Assembly: GCF_014850975.1 (NCBI RefSeq)
Contig: NZ_JACXST010000002.1
Span: 1,116,001 to 1,180,000, forward strand
Direction: 5' to 3'
DNA length: 64,000 nucleotides
From: Methylomonas fluvii
GTDB lineage: Bacteria; Pseudomonadota; Gammaproteobacteria; Methylococcales; Methylomonadaceae
Position numbers and translations under genes: made by a program. Numbering within the stretch: position 1 is the first letter of the stretch; every line of letters begins with the position of its first letter. Shown in pieces: positions 47,901 to 56,386 of this stretch. The notes beneath the pieces are model-generated. The model saw only the letters and a list, made by a program, of their open reading frames with translations, was not told the DNA's origin and ran no database searches.

Positions 47901-48424
47901 CGGTTTTCTTTGCTCCACATTATATTTTCTCCACATGTTCCAATGCGGATTAAGGCCGTAGCAATGCTCGCTGGACCACTCTGGAAAAAACGGATTGCGA
48001 TTGATCCGTTTTTATTAATGGGTACGATTGCCCGGAGGCGTCCATGTCCAAACGTAATGCCATGTGGTGCTCGTGCTTGTGGTGTTAGGCCATGGACTCC
48101 GCTACCTTCTATTCTGACCTCTTCTGGCAAGGCCACCACCAGATAAGTCGCAGCATCAGTAAGATCAATGGAATTCTGCCATGAAATGCTAAATGTCTCT
48201 CCTGCTCGTATCTCCTTGGATGTATCGAAATCGACCTGAAGTCCAATAAGATTCTTATCGTCTAAAGTATCTTTTTTGCCACACACTTGTGCTAATGAGC
48301 TGAAGCATGAGAACACAAGCAGCATAGAAAGTAAGATACGCAAATTCAACACTCGAATCCATGGGGAGCGGTATCGTATTCTTGAATGGACGCCAAGCAG
48401 CTCATGATCATTCGGTGACGACAT
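44951..48424 (-). CDS. Exported caspase-family (C14) protein with propeller/Ig-like regions
   Basis: A 1157-residue protein. The N-terminal signal (LRILLSMLLVFSCFSSLAQ) follows a basic tail, so it should be exported. The first about 900 residues are beta-rich with WD/propeller-like repeats (FVLRSRRGRFQVFDVETDLL, RLVIYDLRSDKRIIMFS, DGTLFVYSISDGRQIL) and an Ig-like segment (KSIELFVDGRLLKTIPVD). The C-terminal 250 residues are a caspase domain with catalytic His in FSYSGHGL (about 999) and Cys in FIDACQAGGSG (about 1047); ENNG/EVSELYRKL ends it. The ATG at 48424 has GGGAGAG 8 bases upstream and overlaps the preceding frame by 17 bases. It probably acts with the trypsin-like neighbour. Confidence 0.82.
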   Translation of the reverse strand: MSSPNDHELLGVHSRIRYRSPWIRVLNLRILLSMLLVFSCFSSLAQVCGKKDTLDDKNLIGLQVDFDTSKEIRAGETFSISWQNSIDLTDAATYLVVALPEEVRIEGSGVHGLTPQARAPHGITFGHGRLRAIVPINKNGSIAIRFFQSGPASIATALIRIGTCGENIMWSKENRIEVGLGRGHIHVQDPFAIDDGSKTVISNNGKFVLRSRRGRFQVFDVETDLLLVDQQGHNPNFSPTSRFVAADVGVPDGYHLVIYDLLSRTQVARLEGPVLAWAEEDSIVISLHNQRAEIVAIQSLIDTLDTRLVRPLAPSSRLGNEELLVNKERDPEISDHKIGCRTAEQISPESELICKELCNGCGSAWDQYQIFIAMDDLSVDVFEFEDRLRNFDEFFYGAFDSSKGPRKLLSTSKARVKINSTDLIERVRLSHIETKQQQEFLVTHQAQARTLPKTTTVNKGQLRGDWRGLEVVAGEENQYNQNDRRLMDFFEDRGVSFHSTQKLTSLVTSEGRLSESPEKLRKEVILSTPDVTNQVTASKGCGGSPSWELVGEHNDDNNPFFRIGCAADYWRWTNSGTSFHLAAFVNGWGTNHGNDFLRLRLIRNDRAPGNQYVDLSQAFIDDSEDSDGDSLIPYRVGEQANVSVADLIPVVRMYQKKLDKSLGTRPEYVGITKVFFDEARQYLVLLSIPKSRLVIYDLRSDKRIIMFSDIQRAELAEHIFLSKTNDQLVQLNRDGTLFVYSISDGRQILSGLIVDDEVIVWNDEGYFSATGEGANLVQIHFDGDRAFHNLQQYEKVLSRPGLVGEVLRGDLRQNVVISSPPTIELKVYDNKPNETKVQVTVKSSNLLKSIELFVDGRLLKTIPVDTKNVTVDSELTEATGAHWITARAVDINGLTSRPISSRVSSVITMPGILYALNVGVDHTAEADLLLPLKQAANDANKLTSTLNNYGERYYQRRVANALTDSDGMKVTANLVEQTLADLVSQVQIDDTLVFSYSGHGLKVADKDYYLSTNDTRLNEIQNTALSWQKIAEILSNSKGRVVVFIDACQAGGSGDLYRLRNDDLVDSLLTNNNSAILVFAASKGWQPSKEDKDTGGYFTSSLVRALEDYPATDNDNNGFIEVSELYRKLKGDVVARSLGTQTPWLIRSGLIGEFALF

Positions 48425-49067
48425 AACCAAACTCTCCCATAGCCCAATCGGTTGAGGGCTTTATCCCCAACCCCTTATTGGATAACTCGGACTTTATCTG
48501 TGAGACGATGTGTGCAAGAAAATAACTCGGCGGTGATTCTTCGACGGCCAACCCTCTCGTTGTCCCTGGCTCAGCGATAAATGCAGCAGTGTTAAATGAT
48601 GGTGGACCGACAATTGCCAGCACTCTAGATTCTCCTAAGGGTTTTTTTACCCGAATCTTAAACCCATAATTTTCCCCCGGAATTTCAACTACTTTTCTGG
48701 AAATAACTGCCTTGGGACCGCTGAAAACATTTGGAAACAGTTGTACTACATCTCCATCTGAGTTGATATCTAAAACAACCAAGTTGCCTTTGATCTTGCT
48801 GCGTATTTGAACGGTAACCGTCGACCCTATTTTCAGCTGTTTTCCTTCAGTCAAAGAAACTGATACTTTTTTATCGTTCGGATTTAAGTAGCGTTTAATT
48901 TCCGAGTACGCGCCGGCTGCTAGTGCACGGTTGATCCGGTCCGTGGATTTGGGTAAAATTCCATCACTTATTGGCAAGTCATCAATGGACTGTCTGATCC
49001 AAGGTGCAAAAGATGAAACTCGGGTATATACACCCCAGTCTTCCCTACTAGCACATCTATCCCCCAA
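48408..49067 (-). CDS. DUF4384-type domain: 3' part of a frameshifted protease gene
   Basis: The first 32 codons (CASREDWGVYTRVSSFAPWI) are the normal last part of a trypsin domain, not the start of a new protein, and there is no ATG (only a TTG). It continues into a beta-rich domain with LKIGSTVTVQIRSKIKGNLV and VLDINSDGDVVQLFPN, typical of DUF4384 proteins that accompany caspase-like proteins. Adding one G to the GGGGG tract near 49065 would join it in frame to the trypsin gene upstream. Its stop overlaps the caspase ATG region. Confidence 0.7.
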   Translation of the reverse strand: MGDRCASREDWGVYTRVSSFAPWIRQSIDDLPISDGILPKSTDRINRALAAGAYSEIKRYLNPNDKKVSVSLTEGKQLKIGSTVTVQIRSKIKGNLVVLDINSDGDVVQLFPNVFSGPKAVISRKVVEIPGENYGFKIRVKKPLGESRVLAIVGPPSFNTAAFIAEPGTTRGLAVEESPPSYFLAHIVSQIKSELSNKGLGIKPSTDWAMGEFGYVVTE

Positions 49068-50026
49068 CTAGTAATACCCACTTGGTAGCCACATCCAAAA
49101 CGATCCAGCCGGATCAAAGGCCCACCACTGTCGCCGTAACAGGTATCTTGCGGCTCCATATCCATCCTATCTGTTAGACTATACCCGGCACAAATCTGGC
49201 CTTGTCCTACCGCATCTTGAGGGTATCTTTCTTTACATTCAGATTCTGATACAGTCGGCAATTCAACCTCCATGAGTCGAGCCGAACCGGCTGATGCCAA
49301 AAAACCTTCTTTAGCACGAAATTGATTTGCGTTGGGATCAGGATGCAAAACACCAAATCCGGCGGCTAAAAGAAGATCTCCAGGTGGATCTATAGGGTCG
49401 AGGGACACACTTTGTGACAGACGAGATACTGGTTCATCCAAGCTCTTTTCTAAATAAAGTATAGCTATGTCATGTCCATCTTTTCTTGGATTTCCGTGGT
49501 AATCATCATGCAACTTAAATTCACGGACCCTGACGCCCTCTTCACTTCCAATGGTCGTCAGATCATATGTTCCATATACCACTTGAAGAACGCCGGAATC
49601 GTCATACTTCACGAAATCATTAACTATCTCAGCTTGACGTTTTCCCAACTCCCATAAGCAATGTGCTGCCGTAAGGACCGCCGTTGGAGAAACCAAAGTA
49701 CCACCACAGAAATAACTTCCTACTGTGCTTCCTGAATAACTTAGTCGCAGAGCAACAAATCCAGGCCATTGTTTTATAGAATTTACAAAAATTCCATTTA
49801 TAGCCCTGTTCTGAGTGTCGAGATCACGCGGGTTTTCACATATTCTATTATCTTTCAATGGGTTGACTATCGCCTTATCTTGAGTTTTCTCAGGGTTGGT
49901 ATTTAGTATAACGGACTGTTTTGAGGAGGGGGAAGATACTGATTGGCAGTTAGCCAGGGGAATTAAAATTAGGTTTAGAAATAAAAAACCTTTCAACCTA
50001 GAATAGAACTGCTTAGAAGAGTGCAT
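48968..50026 (-). CDS. Trypsin-like serine protease lipoprotein, 5' part (frameshifted)
   Basis: A lipoprotein signal (FLNLILIPLANC, lipobox PLAN|C) leads to an S1 protease: catalytic His in VLTAAHCLWEL (about 118), Asp in GHDIAILYL (about 185), Ser in CYGDSGGPLI (about 299), then YQVGITSWGI. After this the frame turns into an atypical tail (VLVGKTGVYIPEFHLL), whereas the proper trypsin ending lies one frame away in the following reading frame. Catalytic residues are intact up to the shift. The full product would be a trypsin-DUF4384 fusion. It follows the L,D-transpeptidase-like gene by 55 bases. Confidence 0.82.
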   Translation of the reverse strand: MHSSKQFYSRLKGFLFLNLILIPLANCQSVSSPSSKQSVILNTNPEKTQDKAIVNPLKDNRICENPRDLDTQNRAINGIFVNSIKQWPGFVALRLSYSGSTVGSYFCGGTLVSPTAVLTAAHCLWELGKRQAEIVNDFVKYDDSGVLQVVYGTYDLTTIGSEEGVRVREFKLHDDYHGNPRKDGHDIAILYLEKSLDEPVSRLSQSVSLDPIDPPGDLLLAAGFGVLHPDPNANQFRAKEGFLASAGSARLMEVELPTVSESECKERYPQDAVGQGQICAGYSLTDRMDMEPQDTCYGDSGGPLIRLDRFGCGYQVGITSWGIDVLVGKTGVYIPEFHLLHLGSDSPLMTCQ

Positions 50027-50081
50027 TAGAATTATCCTAGTTCCGAAAATAAATAAGTCTTGATTTACTTAATCGATACGA

Positions 50082-51074
50082 CTATCTAAGAATCTCAGAA
50101 GCAATAGAATAATTTGTCATCGCTAGTTTCACGTTTCTGTGCTGAAGGACAATTTCTCTAAGGATGTTTTCACATTCTTGTTGTTTAGTTAAACTTCTTT
50201 CAGCGATCCCGATGCAGCCGAGCGTTCCCGGTGCTCGGCCATCGGGATGAATCCGAAACAAACTCCGTCCATATACATTGGTATCCGTTTCGGGAAGAAC
50301 ATCAAAAGAATAGGATACACCTTCGACCATCATTGCAGGGACGTCATGCCTGTCTGGTCGATAGTGATTGACGTTATATCTGCCAGGGGGTAAAGGACCT
50401 CCCCGCCGTTTAAACGAAGGTGCGCTCCCTCCTGTATTTGCCTGATAATGCACCCAACTACCGTTTAATTTCTTAATAAAAAGCGTACCAAATCGAATTG
50501 GATGGTTTTTGTGACTGGCACGTTCCTGACTTGCAGCAAATACAATGCTGCAACCGTCCACCGGTATTGGCGGACCTGGGTCAAATGCTCGACTCAAGTA
50601 TTCGTCGTACTCCAAAACATGATATTCATCTCTTAGCTCCGGGGGTAACAAACTATTGATTGATACCTCCAAAGGTGTAATGGTCGGAGTCAAAGATCTA
50701 CTTGTCACTTGACTTTGCTCCGCTTCCTGTATATTGGTTAGGAGGTCGTACAAACCTTCGTCGTTAAGGTTTTTGCAGGCTATATAAAGCTGAATGAACA
50801 ATCGCTTCCAATCAACATTATTTAGAGAGTTTATTGCAGCCTGAGCTAAACGAAAAGCTTCTGGATAAATTTGATTATCATAAAGCTCCCCTAAATTCTC
50901 ACCGCTTGAGGACTGTAGCGAATTTATTATTTCGTTAACCTTTTTTATATCTTCATAGTTCGGTGAACCTTTTTCACCACGAACTACTTCGCTTGAGCAA
51001 GCGACCATCGCAAGTGCAGGTATACCGAATGTCGTTAAAAGAATTCGGCGTCTATTCAAATTGACCTCATTCAT
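50082..51074 (-). CDS. L,D-transpeptidase-like lipoprotein
   Basis: A 330-residue protein with an N-terminus combining a twin-arginine-like NRRRILLTTFG and a lipobox (AMVA|C). The helical middle (about 40-130) is of unknown fold. The C-terminal domain (about 175-310) has YNVNHYRPDRHD and FRIHPDGRAPGTLGCIGI, the His...(S/T)xGC pattern of L,D-transpeptidase/Tlde1-like enzymes that act on peptidoglycan. GGGAG precedes the ATG. It is the first gene of the protease-caspase cluster, suggesting the group acts in the cell wall or periplasm. Confidence 0.72.
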   Translation of the reverse strand: MNEVNLNRRRILLTTFGIPALAMVACSSEVVRGEKGSPNYEDIKKVNEIINSLQSSSGENLGELYDNQIYPEAFRLAQAAINSLNNVDWKRLFIQLYIACKNLNDEGLYDLLTNIQEAEQSQVTSRSLTPTITPLEVSINSLLPPELRDEYHVLEYDEYLSRAFDPGPPIPVDGCSIVFAASQERASHKNHPIRFGTLFIKKLNGSWVHYQANTGGSAPSFKRRGGPLPPGRYNVNHYRPDRHDVPAMMVEGVSYSFDVLPETDTNVYGRSLFRIHPDGRAPGTLGCIGIAERSLTKQQECENILREIVLQHRNVKLAMTNYSIASEILR

Positions 51075-51080
51075 GACCTA

Positions 51081-51805
51081 ACTCCCTCTTTATCAATTTT
51101 GAGATGATATTTACTCTTGGGATAATAATATCCCTTAAAGAAATAAACCGAGTCGCAACCAATAACAGTGCTGATCCGATATCGTGAATTTTCTCGATGC
51201 AACTAGACATAACCTTTCAGCACAACAAGCAGATTGTTATCATCAAATTTGTTACAGTGCAAGTTGTATATTGTCAAATACTACAACTATGCAGATTTAT
51301 TTACAATTTCTGTTCGGAAAAATTTCACATTGCCGAAAATAGAGGCCAAATCACAAGGCGATCAAATAGAAACCGATGAGGATATTTTTGTCAAAACCGC
51401 TAATACAAAAAGGATCCTTGTCGAATTCCTTTTCATACACCTAAATACATCTTATGGCAGGTGATGTCTGTTGATTCGTTAAAATAGATGACTGCTTTCC
51501 GTGGGAAAGCTGCAATTTGAATATAAATGACGAATGACTCTTCTGGGTCGTTTTGCCACTGTGACGATTGACCGCTTTCAGGTAACGTAATTTAATGACG
51601 GCTTTCCGGCGATGAATTTGAAGAGTGGACGGTCGTATCACGACCCTTTTTGACGGTCGAGTTTCTATAAGAGCGGTCACTCAAACTAAATACAGATTCT
51701 GCAAACTGCAGGACTTCAAAGCAGACTGTAAATTGCCCGGTTGAGTTGGGCGAGATGAGTTAAAATTAGGTGTCCAAACCTGAAGCGGGTACGGAGCACT
51801 AGAGT
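51081..51805. other. Gene-free region upstream of the protease-caspase cluster
   Basis: About 720 bases: an AT-rich part (51090-51470) that should contain the promoter of the minus-strand cluster, then a repeat-like part with two copies of ATGAC(T/G)GCTTTCC (about 51488 and 51596) and a short palindrome GGTCGTATCACGACC. The minus frame at 51441-51680 lies inside these repeats and is not a gene. Confidence 0.45.
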
Positions 51806-53186
51806 CAATGCCGTTAAGTTAAGGATTTTATGTTATAATATTTGCCACAACTAACTGAAAAATAAGGATAAATTAGTGAATCAGACTTAGCAGTATCCAT
51901 GCCAGCATTCTTGCCCATCTTTCAAAGCTTCTCCACGCGCCCGACTTCATCGCCGCGCATCGGGCCCACGACAAAGCTTTTACCCGGCAACGCGTTCTTA
52001 CCTTTCCCGTGCTGGTTTCATTCCTGCTCTGCTCGTTCAAAGGCAGCTTGCAAACCCTGTTGGACGACTTGTTCGCCACACTGGATGGCGGAGCGCTCCG
52101 TACCGTGACGAAAAGCGCCGTCTCGCAAGCCCGTCAAAAACTCAAGGCCACCGCCTTTGAAGCCCTCAACGACAGCCTGATCGGCTTGCTGAATGAACTG
52201 CTACCCGAACCGCGCTGGCAAGGCTTACGCCTGGTCGCCACCGATTCGACGACTTTACGCTTGCCGCCCTGGCAAGAAAATCAAGACGAATTCGGCGTTC
52301 AAACCGACAGCGCCAGCCAACCTTATGTGCTGGCTCGTGCGCTGGGACTGTTTGCCACCACGTCGAAGCTGATGATCAAAGCAGTGGTCGGTCGCTTCGA
52401 TGACGCCGAACGGGCTTTGCTGGCATCACTGCTGCCGCATCTCAGCGGCGACGATCTATTGATCATGGATCGCGGTTTTCCCGCGATCTGGCTGTTCACC
52501 CTGTTACAACAGCGCGGCTTGCCGTTTCTGGCTCGCATGGACGGTAACCAATGGCCCGTCGTCGAAGACTTTTTGCGCTCAGCGCTATCGGAAACCGTGG
52601 TGACGCTACCGGTTTCCGCCCATGCCCGTCGCCAGGCGCAGGCTGCCGGCATGAATTTGATCGACAAAACCTTGACGCTACGACTGATCAAAGTCGTGCT
52701 ATCGACTGGTCATATCGAAGTGTTGGCCACTTCGCTGATCGACAGCCAAGCTTTCCCCCTCCAGGCGTTCGGCGAGCTGTACCACGCCCGCTGGGCTATT
52801 GAAGAAGCCTTCAAAGTGCTCAAACATCGGCTCTACCTGGAACAATTCACCGGCGAATTGCCCGAATCAATTCGTCAGGATATCCATGCCAAAATTTTCA
52901 CCGCTAATCTCGCCGAAGCCTTGGCTCGCGAGGCTTACGCTCTGCTGCCGGACGAAAAGGCCGCGCGCTATTTCCCCAATATCACCTATATCCTCCATTC
53001 CTTGAAGAATCGATTATTCGGCTGGCTGATCCAACGCGTGCCGCACGATCACGTTTTGGAACTGATTGCTCTCTATGCCCGAACCCTGGAACGCAAACGA
53101 CCCGACCGAAAGACACCTAGGCCGAAAAACCGTGTCAGCCCCAAGCCCAGGCGACAGTATCGGTGAGGCTTAACTTAACGGCATTG
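51806..53186 (+). mobile_element. IS4-family insertion sequence, complete
   Basis: 1381 bp. Inverted ends CAATGCCGTTAAGTTAAG (left) and the same sequence reversed on the right. Direct duplication GCACTAGAGT (10 bp) at 51796-51805 and 53187-53196. A 10-bp duplication is usual for IS4 elements. Insertion site: the gap between the protease cluster and the SNase gene. Confidence 0.92.
52009..53166 (+). CDS. IS4-family transposase
   Basis: DDE transposase with first Asp in LRLVATDSTTLRLP, second in DDLLIMDRGFPAIW and Glu in LYHARWAIEEAFKVLKHRLY (YREK-type). The GTG at 52009 is internal: the same frame is coding upstream to about 51880 (SSIHASILAHLSKLL, HAPDFIAAHRAHDKAFTRQR), but this part has no ATG/GTG and is cut off by a TGA at 51877. 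A one-base shift would join it to GTG AAT CAG at 51876. The enzyme may thus be a slightly broken copy. Confidence 0.9.
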   Translation: MLVSFLLCSFKGSLQTLLDDLFATLDGGALRTVTKSAVSQARQKLKATAFEALNDSLIGLLNELLPEPRWQGLRLVATDSTTLRLPPWQENQDEFGVQTDSASQPYVLARALGLFATTSKLMIKAVVGRFDDAERALLASLLPHLSGDDLLIMDRGFPAIWLFTLLQQRGLPFLARMDGNQWPVVEDFLRSALSETVVTLPVSAHARRQAQAAGMNLIDKTLTLRLIKVVLSTGHIEVLATSLIDSQAFPLQAFGELYHARWAIEEAFKVLKHRLYLEQFTGELPESIRQDIHAKIFTANLAEALAREAYALLPDEKAARYFPNITYILHSLKNRLFGWLIQRVPHDHVLELIALYARTLERKRPDRKTPRPKNRVSPKPRRQYR

Positions 53187-53260
53187 GCACTAGAGTGAGT
53201 AGTACTCGCTTTAAATCTCTGGGATTGAGAAGCTACAAAAGGCATGTGTCCTGATTCAGA

Positions 53261-53295
53261 TTGACTTTGTGGATAGATTTCAATACACAAAGTCG
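53261..53295 (+). promoter_or_regulatory. Candidate promoter/operator of the SNase gene
   Basis: TTGACT (53261) and TACACA (53284) at 17-base spacing form a fair sigma-70 pair. The inverted repeat GACTTTGTG/CACAAAGTC (53263-53271 with 53287-53295) overlaps both, which would suit a repressor. Confidence 0.35.
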
Positions 53296-53340
53296 TAAAG
53301 CTGTAAAACAACAAATCCTTAAACTCACACGGAAGTGCCC

Positions 53341-53985
53341 ATGCGTCCCGCTCTTGTTGTCCTATTCTTGAATCTGTTTCTATCTGTGCCGGCGCTGGCC
53401 GAGCAACACCAAGGCCGTGTGGTGGGGGTGCATGATGGCGACACTTTCACGCTGTTAGATGCGGGCAATCAACAAACCAAAGTGCGACTGGCCGAGATTG
53501 ACGCGCCGGAATACGGACAGTCTTATGGCAAGAAAGCCAAGCAGGAGCTTTCCAGCTTAATCTTTGGGAAAGCGGTAATGGTGACGGTTCAGGATACCGA
53601 CCGTTACGGCCGACTGGTGGGACGAGTGTTTGCGGATAATCAAGACGTGAATGCGCAAATGATTGAGCGCGGGGCGGCGTGGGTTTACCTGAAATACCTC
53701 AAAGACCCGTCACTCCTCCCGCTGCAAACCGACGCACAACAGGCCAAACGCGGGTTATGGAAATTACCGGAATCTGAGCGCATCCCGCCTTGGGAATGGC
53801 GACACCCAACCATACCAACGATAAAAACACCCCAAGCCAATGCCCAAGGCTTTACTTGCGCCACGAAACAAACCTGCCGGCAGATGACCAGTTGCGAAGA
53901 AGCCCGCTTCTACCTCAACAGCTGCGGCCTCTCCAGTCTCGACGGCAACCATGACGGGGTGCCGTGTGCGAGTTTGTGCCGGTGA
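53341..53985 (+). CDS. Secreted thermonuclease (SNase) with Excalibur domain
   Basis: A 214-residue protein with a signal sequence (LVVLFLNLFLSVPALA|E). The SNase domain follows: VVGVHDGDTFTLLD, VRLAEIDAPEYGQSYG, DRYGRLVGRV and ERGAAWVYLKY, with the catalytic Arg/Glu/Asp set in place. The C-terminal Excalibur calcium-binding motif has CEEARFYLNSCG and DGNHDGVPCASLC. It degrades nucleic acids in the periplasm or outside. The ATG at 53341 has GGAA 6 bases upstream. It stands 129 bases ahead of the five-gene membrane module on the same strand. Confidence 0.88.
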   Translation: MRPALVVLFLNLFLSVPALAEQHQGRVVGVHDGDTFTLLDAGNQQTKVRLAEIDAPEYGQSYGKKAKQELSSLIFGKAVMVTVQDTDRYGRLVGRVFADNQDVNAQMIERGAAWVYLKYLKDPSLLPLQTDAQQAKRGLWKLPESERIPPWEWRHPTIPTIKTPQANAQGFTCATKQTCRQMTSCEEARFYLNSCGLSSLDGNHDGVPCASLCR

Positions 53986-54114
53986 GGTGAAAATGAGACA
54001 TACTCAATCAGTTAGTCTAAATCCAATAAATCGGCGATAATTGAATCTTTGTGTTGTAAATACGTTGGGGAAACGCGCAGTTTCGGCGAATGATACGGAA
54101 GCATTGATACTAGA

Positions 54115-55554
54115 ATGAAGACGCTCGATAAAATCAAAGATCTCCTTGTATCATCGGAGCAGATACATCTCTCTGGGATCGGCCAATTTCAGCGATTAGA
54201 CATCAATAAACTTAAAAAAGAACTCCGGCTAGATGAACGAGCAAAGGAAAATGGCAGTAAACAGTTGCCAAGTTCAGGGAGCGAAGATTTCGACGACGTC
54301 GAAAGTGAAATCATTAATACCATCGAAGCCGAAAGAGGCATATGCCTGAACGAGTTTAGTGACCATCTGACAACTTATAATCAGAGATTGGCAAACCTGA
54401 ACATTGAAGCGCGGCTAACACAGGTCACTCTTGCCGCCAAAGAAGCAATCGGTGACTTTAAGGCTCAGATTCATCAGGGACAGGATGACCTTGAAATTGC
54501 CCGAGATGATGTAGATAAACACGCAAACCAACTAAAAAACTTCAAGTTAGAACATGGCCTGACCCGCCCCGCTCACTATCCCCGTTCAAAAGTTTTCCAT
54601 CTGGGCGTGATAGCTATCATATTTGTAGCTGAATGTTTATTTAACGCACTTTTTCTAGCTGTTGGTAACGAGTTCGGTCTTTTGGGTGGTGTGGGAGAAG
54701 CCTTCGTTATTTCTCTCGTCAATATCGGCATAGCTTTGTTTTTAGGCCGAAAAGCGGTGCCATTTATTTTCCACAAACATTTTGGCCTAAAGCTGTTTTG
54801 GGGCGCAATAATCCTGATTTTCTGTTTAGGAAACTTTGGATTTAATCTCCTCGTTGCCCACTATCGTGATGCACTCGCTATTGAAATGTCAGATAAGGCC
54901 GCTATCACCGCTATGTCATCTTTCATGGCAAGTCCGTTCAATATCACCGACTTTAAATCATGGATCATGGTTGGCGTTGGCTGTTTCTTTGCTCTCATCG
55001 CATTGTTTGATGGGCTTGGAATGGACGACCCTTATCCAAAATATGGCCATTGGGATAGGCTTCGTCGTAGAGCTTATGAAACCTATGCTGATAAAAAGGC
55101 TAGTTTGTTAGAAGATTTAAAAGACACCCGCGATGGTGCTTCTATTGGTTTAGCTCAACTCAAAGAAGACCTTATTAAACGTAGGCAAGAACATGATTCA
55201 ATTATTGCAAATAGAACCAATTTGCTGATTAATTTTGACACCCACCAAAACTACCTTGAAAGCTGTGGCCGTGAACTCATCACCTTTTATCGAGCACGAA
55301 ACCGAGAATCAAGGAACACCAAGCCACCTAAACACTTTGATCATGCTTGGCGGCTCGAACGAAAACATTCCCCCGTCCTTCCCCCATTATCTCTTTCCGA
55401 TGAGCGTCTGAATGAAGTAATGATTGAGGCCAGCACAACCATACAAGCAGCGATTAGCGATGTTATGGATGAGTTTGACCGCGCAATAAATAAAATCGAG
55501 CAGATCAGCACAATCCTTTACCAAAAAGAAACGAACCATGTCGAGACGCAATAA
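54115..55554 (+). CDS. 4-TM protein with flanking coiled coils (gene 1 of a five-gene module)
   Basis: A 479-residue membrane protein of no family I recognise. Residues 1-155 are cytoplasmic and helical/charged (ANLNIEARLTQVTLAAKEAI...). Four membrane helices lie at about 160-183, 186-211, 224-248 and 283-302. The C-terminal 170 residues are again helical with long coiled coil (YADKKASLLEDLKDTRDG, LAQLKEDLIKRRQEHDS) and end in another amphipathic helix. Its last codons overlap the next gene by 17 bases, so expression is coupled. It may be the scaffold of a membrane complex with genes 2-4. Confidence 0.72.
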   Translation: MKTLDKIKDLLVSSEQIHLSGIGQFQRLDINKLKKELRLDERAKENGSKQLPSSGSEDFDDVESEIINTIEAERGICLNEFSDHLTTYNQRLANLNIEARLTQVTLAAKEAIGDFKAQIHQGQDDLEIARDDVDKHANQLKNFKLEHGLTRPAHYPRSKVFHLGVIAIIFVAECLFNALFLAVGNEFGLLGGVGEAFVISLVNIGIALFLGRKAVPFIFHKHFGLKLFWGAIILIFCLGNFGFNLLVAHYRDALAIEMSDKAAITAMSSFMASPFNITDFKSWIMVGVGCFFALIALFDGLGMDDPYPKYGHWDRLRRRAYETYADKKASLLEDLKDTRDGASIGLAQLKEDLIKRRQEHDSIIANRTNLLINFDTHQNYLESCGRELITFYRARNRESRNTKPPKHFDHAWRLERKHSPVLPPLSLSDERLNEVMIEASTTIQAAISDVMDEFDRAINKIEQISTILYQKETNHVETQ

Positions 55555-56386
55555 TCCTCGTAATCGCAAAGACGCACGGGTTGAGAAGGAAGACTATTGG
55601 GGTATTATCATGCTCATAGTCGCCGCGCTGATTATTATTGGAATTGGCGGGGCTTTTGTCTATTCGAAAAAAAATATGCCTGAAATCGAGAAAAGCACCT
55701 TATGCCCGAAATCTGGGGCGACAAGTGTCACTGCCTTATTGATTGATGCCACGGATAGCTTGTCCATTCAGCAAAAGCAGGCTTTTTTATCTGCCTTTCA
55801 GAGCTTGAGTGACTCCATATCCTTACATGGACGGCTGGATCTTTACTTTATTCACGACACTCAAACAAGTCTTCTGAAGCCGGTTGTTTCTCTCTGTAAT
55901 CCAGGGCATGGGGCAGAAATCAGCGAGCTTGTGGGCAACCCACGCCATGTTGAACAAACATGGCAGGATGGTTTCGGGCAACCCCTTGAGCGTGAAATAA
56001 CGCAGCTTCTTAATGCATCTCCTGAAAAGGAATCCCCTATTCTGGAAAGCATTCAGTCGGTGGTTCTGACCAGTTTATCTGCGCCGATAGATCGGGATAA
56101 ACCTAAAAAAATCATTATCGTTTCCGACCTTATGCAACACACATCGAATGCCTCTCTCTATCGAGGAACGCCGGCTATCGAGAGCATCATCCAAAATAAA
56201 TCGTTTAATCGTGTGAAAAGTGATTTACGCGATATAGATATTAGCGTTTGGATGCTTGCGCGAGATAACGCGCTGAGCCGCTCAAAACTCGTTGAGCTTT
56301 GGCAGAGGATATTTGCAGAGCAAGGCGCTCAAAACGCTTATTTTTGTGTCTTAGTTGAAAGCAATGGGTGCCAAAATGACCGATAA
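55538..56386 (+). CDS. Membrane-anchored vWA-like protein (gene 2)
   Basis: A 282-residue protein: basic N-terminus, one membrane helix (about 21-42, WGIIMLIVAALIIIGIGG), then a von Willebrand A-like domain. The first strand carries a MIDAS-like DxTxS (LLIDATDS, Asp70, Thr72, Ser74) and a later strand IIIVSDLMQHTS holds the third acidic site; both are followed by helices of Rossmann type. Such domains bind metal and protein partners. Overlaps gene 1 by 17 bases and gene 3 by 11. It faces either side of the membrane; the N-terminal charge suggests the domain is periplasmic. Confidence 0.72.
   Translation: MSRRNNPRNRKDARVEKEDYWGIIMLIVAALIIIGIGGAFVYSKKNMPEIEKSTLCPKSGATSVTALLIDATDSLSIQQKQAFLSAFQSLSDSISLHGRLDLYFIHDTQTSLLKPVVSLCNPGHGAEISELVGNPRHVEQTWQDGFGQPLEREITQLLNASPEKESPILESIQSVVLTSLSAPIDRDKPKKIIIVSDLMQHTSNASLYRGTPAIESIIQNKSFNRVKSDLRDIDISVWMLARDNALSRSKLVELWQRIFAEQGAQNAYFCVLVESNGCQNDR

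Noticed and set aside
51441-51680. 79-codon minus frame
   Set aside because: Lies in repeat-like intergenic DNA and has basic low-information composition.
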